A stretch of 6,424 nucleotides of DNA from Clostridia bacterium (GTDB lineage Bacteria; Bacillota; Peptococcia; DRI-13; DTU073): the NCBI GenBank assembly GCA_028709105.1, contig JAQVYD010000072.1:1-6424 (forward strand). Direction: 5' to 3'. The translations under genes were made by a program, and so were the position numbers. Each line of letters starts with the position of its first letter. The stretch's first letter is position 1. Positions 1 to 6,146 of this stretch are shown here, piece by piece. A model generated the notes under the pieces. The model did not search any database. It saw only the letters and a list, made by a program, of their open reading frames with translations, and was not told where the DNA came from.

Positions 1-1
1 G

Positions 2-736
2 TTAAATGGAACTATTCTCCCTCCCCAAAATAGTCAGGAAATAGCTTTAACTATAGGAGAAAACTCCATTCAGCTAATGGTTATAGCGCAAGACACTTCC
101 ACCCAAACTTATACCCTTAATATATCACGGGGGGCAGTTTTAGCCATCGAAACAAGTAGTTTGCCCTGCGGCCTTCTGGGGAATTCCTATCTGGCCAAAC
201 TTACGGCTAAAGGAGGCAAACCACCTTATACCTGGAGTTCCACCGATTTGCCGGCAGGATTAAGCTTAGAGCCAACAACAGGAGAAATTTCCGGGATCCC
301 AGAAAGCGAAGGAACTTACGATATCCAAATTACAGTTACCGATGCCCAAGAGAACAGGGTCATACAGGATCTCAGCTTACAACTCAATTTAGGTTATGGC
401 AATGGCGGCTATCTTCTTACTCCCGTAGATAATTCTGCCTATACCGTCGGACATGCCGTTAACGGCTTCCCCATCATGACTGTTAATCAAGATATTTCCG
501 ATCTTCTCCATTTTCCCGTAAAGATTACCCCTATTAACGGACATACAGGAGAAGAAACTGTTGTCTTCGTTCATCTAAGGGAAGAGATGCAAATAGGAAT
601 CAATACCGCCAAGACAGACTTTGATCTTATTCCTTTTGCGCAAACAACCTTTGAGGTTCAAGCAGAAGACCTGATTAAAGTTTACATGGTTGACGATTTA
701 CAAAGTGATCCCTTGCTCAACCCCAATATTTTATAA
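2..736 (+). CDS. Secreted repeat-domain protein, C-terminal part (cadherin-like + putative Ig domain), 5' partial
   Basis: The reading frame is open from the first bases, so the gene starts upstream of the window; the in-frame ATG at 77 lies inside a domain and has no ribosome binding site. 244 residues are visible. Residues 1-43 have the pattern of a cadherin-like beta-sandwich repeat, with a GEN-x-I core and a closing TYTLNISR strand. Residues about 45-129 match the putative Ig (He_PIG) pattern: GGKPPYTW, LPAGLSLEPTTGEISGIP, then a VTDA strand. Residues about 130-244 form a further domain (FVHLREE, IKVYMVDDL) that I do not recognise. No sortase motif, transmembrane segment or S-layer homology repeat is seen at the C-terminus, so any anchor or signal peptide must lie upstream. 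These domains usually serve as extracellular adhesion or spacer modules; a cell-surface role is inferred. The next gene follows after 14 bases, so the two are probably one operon. Confidence 0.85.
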   Translation, partial: LNGTILPPQNSQEIALTIGENSIQLMVIAQDTSTQTYTLNISRGAVLAIETSSLPCGLLGNSYLAKLTAKGGKPPYTWSSTDLPAGLSLEPTTGEISGIPESEGTYDIQITVTDAQENRVIQDLSLQLNLGYGNGGYLLTPVDNSAYTVGHAVNGFPIMTVNQDISDLLHFPVKITPINGHTGEETVVFVHLREEMQIGINTAKTDFDLIPFAQTTFEVQAEDLIKVYMVDDLQSDPLLNPNIL

Positions 737-750
737 AGAGGGGCGATAAA

Positions 751-1560
751 ATGTTTAAAAAAACGATTTTGCTTATTACTACCCTATTATTTATGTTTAT
801 GTCTATTCCCTGCTTAGCCGCGGATCTTGACCTAGCCCTGAGTACCGACAATGCTCAGGTAGGAACCGACATCACCGCCTCAGGTCTTGCCGAACCGGAA
901 ACTTGGGTCGTGATTAAAGTTGTGGATGAAGAAACCAATATAATTTTCTTCGAAACAATACGCACAGATAATCACGGCAACTACACCCTTACCTTCAAAG
1001 TACCCCCTGCACCGGCCGAAACAACTTTATCCGTAATTGCAGGATATGGAAACCAAACGGCAAGCCAAAACCTCCGCGTAAACTCCAACACAAGCTATCG
1101 CAATCCCTATCGCGATATGGAATCTCCCCCCGAGAAGAAAAAGGAGAAAGAAGAGAAAGAAGAAAAAGAAGAACCTGCCCCGGTGATAATTATACTTTCT
1201 ATCGGGGAAAAAACAGCCCACATAAATAATGAAGAACAGCAGCTTGATGCTATACCTCTTCTGGAAGCTGACACGGGAAGAACTGTTATCCCCTTAAGAT
1301 TTATCGGTGAATCTTTAGGTGCGGAAATAGAATGGATTACTTCGACAAGACAAATAGTAATTAGGGATACGGGGAATGTAATCATTTTGTGGATAGATTC
1401 TTACGACACTGTTGTTAATGGTCAAAGGATACAAACAGATTGCCCGCCTCGTATCTTAATGAACAACCGTACCTTTGTCCCTTTACGTTTCATAAATGAA
1501 ATCCTCGGGGCCAAAGTCAACTGGGATGAGGAAACACAAGAAATTAAGATCACAAGATAA
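751..1560 (+). CDS. Secreted Ig-like / stalk-domain (copper amine oxidase N-terminal-like) protein
   Basis: 269 residues, complete. The start ATG is 7 bases after GAGGGG (738-743). Residues 1-24 are a signal peptide: FKK, a hydrophobic core, and a CLA-A or LAA-D type I cleavage site. Residues about 25-110 look like a bacterial Ig-like domain (a GNYTLTFKVP strand and an SVIAGYGN strand). Residues 126-144 are a charged, proline-bounded spacer of Lys and Glu. Residues about 145-269 are the CAO_N1/'stalk' domain, with two internal repeats: GRTVIPLRFIGESLGA at 176-191 ending near W195, and NRTFVPLRFINEILGA at 239-254 ending near W258. This domain is widespread in Clostridia surface proteins and does not itself imply amine oxidase activity; no oxidase catalytic domain is present. 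The protein is probably exported and wall-associated, acting with the upstream repeat protein. It is the last gene before a terminator. Confidence 0.9.
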   Translation: MFKKTILLITTLLFMFMSIPCLAADLDLALSTDNAQVGTDITASGLAEPETWVVIKVVDEETNIIFFETIRTDNHGNYTLTFKVPPAPAETTLSVIAGYGNQTASQNLRVNSNTSYRNPYRDMESPPEKKKEKEEKEEKEEPAPVIIILSIGEKTAHINNEEQQLDAIPLLEADTGRTVIPLRFIGESLGAEIEWITSTRQIVIRDTGNVIILWIDSYDTVVNGQRIQTDCPPRILMNNRTFVPLRFINEILGAKVNWDEETQEIKITR

Positions 1561-1576
1561 CTTCACTTTTATTTAG

Positions 1577-1607
1577 GGAGAGCTGCATTTTTGCAGCTCT
1601 CCTTTTT
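1577..1607 (+). terminator. Rho-independent terminator after the surface-protein operon
   Basis: A perfect 11-bp stem (GGAGAGCTGCA at 1577-1587 pairing with TGCAGCTCTCC at 1592-1602) closes a TTTT loop and is followed directly by five T residues. It lies 16 bases after the stop codon at 1560 and ends the plus-strand surface-protein operon. It separates that operon from the lipoprotein gene downstream, which therefore needs its own promoter. Confidence 0.93.
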
Positions 1608-1632
1608 AATTTCCCCATCCTGTTTTTATAAT
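1604..1632 (+). promoter_or_regulatory. Possible promoter for the solute-binding lipoprotein gene
   Basis: The A+T-rich stretch 1608-1704 must hold the promoter of the next gene because a terminator precedes it. The best -10 is a perfect TATAAT at 1627-1632, but its -35 at 17-base spacing is only TTTTAA (1604-1609), overlapping the terminator T-run. Other candidates are TTGTCA at 1632-1637 with TATATA at 1658-1663 (20-base spacing, too long) and TATAAC at 1669-1674 without a good -35. The exact choice is uncertain. Confidence 0.3.
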
Positions 1633-1704
1633 TGTCATAATTTTAAACACCAATAACTATATAAAGAATATAACCATAGTTTTTGACCAGCTTACTACAA
1701 AACT

Positions 1705-1711
1705 AGAGGTG
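1705..1711 (+). promoter_or_regulatory. Ribosome binding site that fixes a TTG start
   Basis: AGAGGTG, a near match to the anti-Shine-Dalgarno complement AGGAGGTG, sits 7 bases before the TTG at 1719. No ATG or GTG at a suitable distance gives a full signal peptide. The next in-frame ATG codons are residues 10 and 11, inside the hydrophobic core, so the TTG is the supported start. Confidence 0.85.
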
Positions 1712-1718
1712 ATACCCC

Positions 1719-2720
1719 TTGCGTAATCCTAAACCATATTTCTGGATGATGGCTCTTTGTCTGACTCTCTGCTTACAAGGATGCCGCCTTTCCCCCCATC
1801 TAGAAAAAGAAGAACCCCCCCAAGAACCGACTGCACAATTAACTATCGCCTACACAGAAGATTCTCTCTTATATCTACCTCTTTATGTCGCTATCAACCA
1901 AGATTTTTTTCAGAAAGAAAACCTTATCATCAACCTACAAAGAACAAACAGCCAAGAAGCTGTCGAAGGGCTACGAACAGGTCAATATGACCTGATGCTA
2001 AATGGTGCTGAAATCGGCTTTTATGTTTATCAACAAGAACATGAAGATAAATTAGTTTTTATCGGTCAAACAGCGATTAAAAATGGCTCCTTTCTCCTCG
2101 CCAGAAAAAATGAAGAGACTTTTACTTGGAGTGCTGTTAAAGGGAAAGTAATCATCAGCACAGCAAGCGGGGACACATCGACAATCATTTTGGAAAATAT
2201 CCTTAGACAACATCGTCTCCGCCCTTTTTTAGATGTTCACCTCATTAATAATCTTCCTCCACTTCTTCGACCAGGCACATTCAGCGGCGGAACTGCCCAC
2301 TTTATCCTTACTACTGAACCTACCGCTACCATCCTAGAAAAAGAAGAAGCTGGTCAAGTTGTCGCTTCTCTGGATGAACAACTCCAAGTTAACGTGCCTA
2401 CAGTTTTCATTACTACTAAAAGCCAATTAAAAGAAAACCAAGAACTGTATCAAAGATTCATTACCGCTCTACAGCAAGGGTTAAGCTGGGTTAATCAACA
2501 TTCCCCTGAAGAAATAGCCACTGTAGCTCAAAGTTTTTTCCCGGAACAAGAAGAAAAAATACTTTTAAGAGGAATCTGTCGTTACAAAAATCTGGGATGC
2601 TGGCCGGAAACACCACTCCTCACAGGAAAAGAACTACTCCCCTTGCAACAACTGCTGCTGGACGCCCAAGAACTCAATTCTCCCCTACCGCTCCACGAAT
2701 TACTTGCCCCTCTATCTTAA
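1719..2720 (+). CDS. ABC-type substrate-binding lipoprotein, NMT1/SsuA-like
   Basis: 333 residues starting at TTG. Residues 1-21 are a lipoprotein signal peptide with lipobox L-Q-G-C, placing the lipidated cysteine at position 22. A short charged, proline-rich linker (about 25-40) leads into a periplasmic-binding-protein type 2 fold of the NMT1/SsuA/TauA type. Diagnostic features are an opening LTIAY strand, PLYVAINQDFF near 54-64, an EAVEGLRTGQYDLMLNG segment at about 80-96, and a second lobe containing FILTTEPTA (about 195-203) and VPTVFITT. The protein should sit on the outer face of the membrane and capture a small molecule for an ABC importer. Relatives bind sulfonates, nitrate, thiamine precursors or aromatic acids; the ligand cannot be told from sequence. 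A terminator lies on each side and no permease or ATPase gene is adjacent, so it is an orphan binding protein here. It could work with a transporter elsewhere or act as a sensor. Confidence 0.87.
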   Translation: MRNPKPYFWMMALCLTLCLQGCRLSPHLEKEEPPQEPTAQLTIAYTEDSLLYLPLYVAINQDFFQKENLIINLQRTNSQEAVEGLRTGQYDLMLNGAEIGFYVYQQEHEDKLVFIGQTAIKNGSFLLARKNEETFTWSAVKGKVIISTASGDTSTIILENILRQHRLRPFLDVHLINNLPPLLRPGTFSGGTAHFILTTEPTATILEKEEAGQVVASLDEQLQVNVPTVFITTKSQLKENQELYQRFITALQQGLSWVNQHSPEEIATVAQSFFPEQEEKILLRGICRYKNLGCWPETPLLTGKELLPLQQLLLDAQELNSPLPLHELLAPLS

Positions 2721-2766
2721 GTCTATAAATTTTCCTTAAAACTAATAGATTTCGGGAAGTCTACCT

Positions 2767-2806
2767 AAAAAACCGGTTATCGCTAAAAAGCGACAACCGG
2801 TTTTTT
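2767..2806. terminator. Strong bidirectional rho-independent terminator
   Basis: AAAAAACCGGTT (2767-2778) pairs with AACCGGTTTTTT (2795-2806). An A-C mismatch follows, then a further 5-bp stem TCGCT/AGCGA around an AAAA loop (2785-2788). The A-run on one side and the T-run on the other make it work in both directions. On the plus strand it ends the lipoprotein transcript 46 bases after its stop. On the minus strand it lies 27 bases past the stop of the small membrane-peptide gene, and would also catch lon-engB read-through. Confidence 0.92.
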
Positions 2807-2833
2807 AACATGTTCTTCCATACCACTTAGCTC

Positions 2834-2944
2834 CTATAGAGGAGGTTTTGTTGAGGTTGTAACTACTAAAACTACTAAAAGCACAACTAATATAATCCCT
2901 ACGATTATTCCAATTATTGGTCCTTTCTTCGATCCTGATTGCAT
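2834..2944 (-). CDS. 36-residue single-pass membrane peptide, unknown function
   Basis: A very short ORF encoding 36 residues. The N-terminus is short and basic (MQSGSKKGP). Residues 10-28 are an uninterrupted Ile/Val/Leu/Gly membrane helix (starting IIGIIVGIILVV), and the tail is short (TTSTKPPL). Three things support it as a real gene. GGAGGTG (2953-2959) sits 8 bases before the ATG. A consensus promoter lies upstream (-10 at 2998-3003, -35 at 3021-3026). A terminator follows the TAG stop by 27 bases. The lysines before the helix suggest the N-terminus faces the cytoplasm by the positive-inside rule, although K33 lies on the other side. I recognise no family. Small hydrophobic peptides of this size include transporter or kinase regulators, sporulation membrane peptides and type I toxins; nothing here decides between these. 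A 9-base repeat TTAGTAGTT occurs twice within the helix codons. An overlapping ATG at 2948 in another frame is only 4 bases from the ribosome binding site and gives a hydrophilic, unremarkable product. Confidence 0.68.
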   Translation of the reverse strand: MQSGSKKGPIIGIIVGIILVVLLVVLVVTTSTKPPL

Positions 2945-2952
2945 GCATTGAC

Positions 2953-2959
2953 ACCTCCA
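2953..2959 (-). promoter_or_regulatory. Ribosome binding site of the small membrane-peptide gene
   Basis: On the minus strand this reads GGAGGTG, a full match to the core anti-Shine-Dalgarno complement. It lies 8 bases before the ATG at 2944. The competing ATG at 2948 would have only 4 bases of spacing, so the site picks out the hydrophobic frame. Confidence 0.8.
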
Positions 2960-2997
2960 TAAAATACCATTTCTATCTACATAAGACCATGGTCACA

Positions 2998-3026
2998 AGA
3001 ATATCGGTTCTACAACCTATTGTCAA
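2998..3026 (-). promoter_or_regulatory. Sigma-A-type promoter for the small membrane-peptide gene
   Basis: On the minus strand, a perfect -35 TTGACA (3026-3021) is followed by exactly 17 bases and a -10 TATTCT (3003-2998). Transcription should start near 2991, giving an untranslated leader of about 47 bases before the ATG at 2944. It is downstream of the engB stop (3111-3109) and so drives only the small gene. A 10-bp palindrome overlaps the expected start site. Confidence 0.7.
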
Positions 3027-3108
3027 GTCGCATATTACAAGCTATCACTTTTGTTAAGCCTATTTATCTGTAATTTTCAAATCTATCCGCCTTCTTCTGT
3101 CTGTTTTT

Positions 3109-3699
3109 CTACCCAAAAGATAATTTTTTCTCTACCCAAGCTGTTATCTCTGCACGCCCCTCTCCAGTTTGAGCAGAAAAAGCAATTACAGGAACTGCAG
3201 AGTGTATCTTTAAATTATCCTTAATTATTTTAAGCTGCTGTGCCCACCGGCCACGCGCAACCTTATCTGCTTTTGTAGCGATTACTAAGTAAGGCAAGCC
3301 CCGCTCCACAAGCCATTCCTGCATTAAAACATCATCCGCGGACGGGGCGTGTCGCAGATCAACCACCTGGATTATGCCCGCTAATTGCCGGCGAAGATAT
3401 AAATATTCATCAATAAACCGCCCCCAAACAGACTTTGTTTCTTTCGAAACTCTGGCGAATCCATAACCGGGTAAATCCACAAAAAACCAAGACTCATTAA
3501 TCTGATAAAAATTTATCGTCTGCGTTTTCCCGGGAATACTGCTGGTACGGGCCAGGTTTTTTCTATTTAAAAATTTATTGATAAAAGAAGATTTCCCCAC
3601 ATTGGATCTCCCTACCAAGGCAATCTCAGGTTGTGAAGATTGCGGATATTGACGTGAATTAACTGCACTTACCATATATTCAGCTTGCACAATCTTCAT
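3109..3699 (-). CDS. engB: Ribosome biogenesis GTP-binding protein EngB/YsxC
   Basis: 196 residues, the usual size for this family of TRAFAC GTPases, which assist late assembly of the 50S ribosomal subunit in the cytoplasm. All GTPase motifs are present: G1 GRSNVGKS at 30-37, the G2 threonine T59 within the family signature IPGKTQTINFY (55-65), G3 DLPGYG at 75-80, G4 TKAD at 142-145, and G5 SAQ at 175-177. The start ATG overlaps the lon stop as ATGA (3699-3696). A GGAGG inside the last lon codons is 7 bases ahead, so translation is probably coupled to lon. The gene is also called ysxC or yihA; lon followed by ysxC is the order in Bacillus. No hairpin terminator directly follows, so the transcript may run on to the one at 2767-2806. 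Confidence 0.97.
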   Translation of the reverse strand: MKIVQAEYMVSAVNSRQYPQSSQPEIALVGRSNVGKSSFINKFLNRKNLARTSSIPGKTQTINFYQINESWFFVDLPGYGFARVSKETKSVWGRFIDEYLYLRRQLAGIIQVVDLRHAPSADDVLMQEWLVERGLPYLVIATKADKVARGRWAQQLKIIKDNLKIHSAVPVIAFSAQTGEGRAEITAWVEKKLSFG

Positions 3700-6053
3700 G
3701 ACCTTTCCTCCAAGGCAATTTTTAAAACCTCATCCATATTTTCTACCAACATAAACTGCAACTCCTTTTTAATCTTCGTAGGAATATCCTCTAAATCTTT
3801 TTCATTTTCCTGCGGTAAAATAATCACCTTACTCCTTGCCCGATGAGCAGCAAGCACCTTTTCTTTAATCCCTCCTACGGGAAGAACACGGCCACGCAAA
3901 GTAATTTCTCCGGTCATCGCTACATTACTTTTGACCTTTCGATTAGTGAGTGCCGAAGCCAAAGCCGTAGCCATCGTGATCCCTGCAGAAGGTCCATCTT
4001 TAGGAATAGCTCCTTCCGGGACATGGATATGCACATCATACCTGCCCTCGAAGTTTTCCTCAAGCCCTAACTGATGAGCTCGAGACCTCACATAAGTATA
4101 ACCGGCCTGAGCAGATTCCTTCATCACCTCGCCAAGTTTACCGGTCAAAGTCAAATTCCCTTTTCCTCCCGGCAAGAGAGTGACCTCAATACTAAGGACA
4201 TCGCCGCCTACTTCGGTCCAGGCTAATCCTGTCACCACACCTACCTGATTTTCCTTTTCCGAAACACCATAACGATAACGGGGTATACCCAGATATTTCG
4301 TAAGATTACGATTAGTTATACTTACTTTACTTTGCGAACCCTCCGCAATAATTTTAGCCGCCTTACGACAAAGACCAGCCAACTCACGCTCTAAATTTCT
4401 TACCCCGGCCTCCCTTGTATAATGACGGATTACCTCCATCAGCGTTTTTTGGCTAATCGTAATTTGTTCCTTCTGCAAACCATTCTCCTTAATCTGTCTA
4501 GGTAATAAATATTTCTGAGCAATCTTAAGTTTTTCCTCCTCTGTATAACCGGAAAGAGAGATAACCTCCATCCGATCCAACAAAGGAGGCGGAATATGAT
4601 AAGGAACATTAGCTGTAGTTATAAAGAGGACTTGGGATAAATCTACAGGGGTCTCAATATAATGGTCACTAAAAGTATTATTTTGTTCAGGATCAAGCAC
4701 TTCTAAAAGAGCAGCCGAAGGATCACCCCGAAAATCCGTACTCATTTTATCCACTTCATCGAGAAGAAAAACCGGATTCTTTGTTCCCGCATTTTTTAAA
4801 CCTTGAATAATCCGTCCCGGCATCGCCCCTACATAAGTACGCCGATGTCCACGAATCTCCGCTTCATCTCTTACCCCGCCCAAAGACATGCGGACAAACT
4901 TTCTTCCTAAAGCCCGGGCTACAGACTTAGCTAAAGAGGTCTTCCCTACACCCGGTGGTCCCACAAAACAAATAATCGGGCCTTTGATTTTTTCTGTCAA
5001 TTTACGCACCGCTAAATATTCCAAAATTCGTTCTTTAGGCTTTTTTAAACCATAATGATCTTCATGAAGTATCGCTTCTGCTTTCTTAATATCACCACGA
5101 TCTTCCGTTACTTTATGCCAAGGAATAACTAAAAGCCAATCCAGATAATTCCTAATCACCGCAGCTTCAGCAGACATTGGCGGCATTTTTTCTAAACGTT
5201 CCACCTCTTTAAGGGCTTTTCTTTCAGCCTCAGAGGGAAGTTGAGCTTCTTTAATTTTTTGGCGATATTCTTCCCCTTCTGTACCCAGTTCGTCCCGTTC
5301 CCCGAGTTCCTTCTGGATCGCTTTCATTTGCTCCCTTAGGTAAAATTCCTTCTGTGTCTTTTCCATCTGCTTGCGAACTCTGAGATTAATCTTATGTTCC
5401 AGCTCCAGTATTTCTATTTCACTAGCAATAATCCCGTTTAACTTTTCTAAACGCTCTTGCAGATCCAGAGCTTCTAAAAGAACCTGTTTTTCCGCTGTTT
5501 TTAAAGAAAGATGTGCCGCAATCAAATCAGCCAGACGATGAGGCTCATCTATTGTCACTATCGCTAACGCTGTTTCCGGAGCAATCTTTTTACTAAACTT
5601 GATATATTCCTCAAACTGATTAATCAAAGTACGGATAAGTGCTTCTATTTCTAAAGTCTTTTCAGCCTTTTCCTCATACTCTTTAATGATAACACGATAA
5701 AAAGAGTCCTCCTCCAGATACTCAACAATTTCCGCCCGACGCAACCCTTCCACTAAAACACGAATAGTTCCGCCGGGAAGCTTCAATAACTGTTTAACCT
5801 CGGCAACACAGCCTACCCGATAAATTTCCTTTTGCTCAGGATCATCGGCTTGCACATCCATCTGGGTGGCTAGAAAAATCTCCCTTTCCTGAAGCATCGC
5901 CTCTTCTAGTGCTTTAATCGATTTTTCTCTGCCCACATCTAAATGAACAACCATATATGGGAAAACCAAAATACCCCGTAAGGGTAAAAGCGGTAAAGTA
6001 CGTCTATTTTTTTGAACTATTTTTTTCTCCACTTTTTCTATTCTTTCTTCCAT
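3696..6053 (-). CDS. lon: ATP-dependent protease LonA
   Basis: 785 residues from the chosen start, close to the roughly 775-810 usual for LonA, a cytoplasmic hexameric AAA+ serine protease that degrades damaged and regulatory proteins. The N-terminal substrate-binding (LAN) domain begins at LPLLPLRG (20-27). A coiled-coil section contains the family hallmark YLREQMKAIQKELG at about 238-251. The AAA+ module has Walker A GPPGVGKT (365-372) and Walker B VFLLDE (428-433). The C-terminal peptidase domain has the Ser-Lys dyad: S689 in DGPSAG and K732 in GGIKEK, 43 residues apart as in E. coli Lon. Everything needed for activity is present. Start choice: an ATG at 6080 opens the longest frame but has no ribosome binding site, and GGGGAGGAG (6072-6064) lies downstream of it. 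The ATG at 6062 is too close to that site, while the ATG at 6053 has a workable spacing of about 9-10 bases. The gene lies 93 bases after lonB and overlaps engB. Confidence 0.96.
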   Translation of the reverse strand: MEERIEKVEKKIVQKNRRTLPLLPLRGILVFPYMVVHLDVGREKSIKALEEAMLQEREIFLATQMDVQADDPEQKEIYRVGCVAEVKQLLKLPGGTIRVLVEGLRRAEIVEYLEEDSFYRVIIKEYEEKAEKTLEIEALIRTLINQFEEYIKFSKKIAPETALAIVTIDEPHRLADLIAAHLSLKTAEKQVLLEALDLQERLEKLNGIIASEIEILELEHKINLRVRKQMEKTQKEFYLREQMKAIQKELGERDELGTEGEEYRQKIKEAQLPSEAERKALKEVERLEKMPPMSAEAAVIRNYLDWLLVIPWHKVTEDRGDIKKAEAILHEDHYGLKKPKERILEYLAVRKLTEKIKGPIICFVGPPGVGKTSLAKSVARALGRKFVRMSLGGVRDEAEIRGHRRTYVGAMPGRIIQGLKNAGTKNPVFLLDEVDKMSTDFRGDPSAALLEVLDPEQNNTFSDHYIETPVDLSQVLFITTANVPYHIPPPLLDRMEVISLSGYTEEEKLKIAQKYLLPRQIKENGLQKEQITISQKTLMEVIRHYTREAGVRNLERELAGLCRKAAKIIAEGSQSKVSITNRNLTKYLGIPRYRYGVSEKENQVGVVTGLAWTEVGGDVLSIEVTLLPGGKGNLTLTGKLGEVMKESAQAGYTYVRSRAHQLGLEENFEGRYDVHIHVPEGAIPKDGPSAGITMATALASALTNRKVKSNVAMTGEITLRGRVLPVGGIKEKVLAAHRARSKVIILPQENEKDLEDIPTKIKKELQFMLVENMDEVLKIALEERS

Positions 6054-6063
6054 CAGCTTCATA

Positions 6064-6072
6064 CTCCTCCCC
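6064..6072 (-). promoter_or_regulatory. Ribosome binding site deciding the lon start
   Basis: The minus strand reads GGGGAGGAG here. It is the only strong Shine-Dalgarno match upstream of lon. It lies after the ATG at 6080, leaves only one base before the ATG at 6062, and 10 bases before the ATG at 6053. The start at 6053 is therefore favoured, although 6062 cannot be excluded. Confidence 0.65.
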
Positions 6073-6146
6073 GCTAACATGAAAATAATTTTCCGACATT
6101 TACCATTAAAAACTACTAAAAAAAAGGCAAGCTAAATGTAAGTTTA

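Noticed and set aside
1027..1385. Two antisense reading frames opposite the stalk-domain gene
   Set aside because: They lie across a well-supported coding region, are rich in Phe/Ser only because of the purine tract, and have no ribosome binding site or domain.
1757..1990. Alternative plus-strand frame inside the lipoprotein gene
   Set aside because: It is rich in Arg/Pro/Ser without domain features and overlaps the lipoprotein signal peptide and binding domain, which are clearly coding in the other frame.
2910..2920. CCAAT-T-ATTGG inverted repeat
   Set aside because: It is short and falls within codons of the small membrane peptide, so it is probably a chance result of Pro-Ile-Ile-Gly coding.
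2802..2960. Overlapping minus-strand frame from ATG at 2960 or 2948, about 50 residues
   Set aside because: The ribosome binding site is inside it (2960) or too close (2948). The product is Asn/Ser-rich with no features and it runs into the terminator. The hydrophobic frame from 2944 fits the signals better.
3843..4070. Plus-strand frame opposite the Lon peptidase domain
   Set aside because: It is antisense to the conserved catalytic region of lon and shows no recognisable features or start signals.
6081..6146. Possible promoter between lonB and lon
   Set aside because: TTGCCT followed at 17 bases by AATGGT is too weak a match on both boxes, and no CIRCE or CtsR-type heat-shock operator was seen. 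Co-transcription with lonB remains possible.
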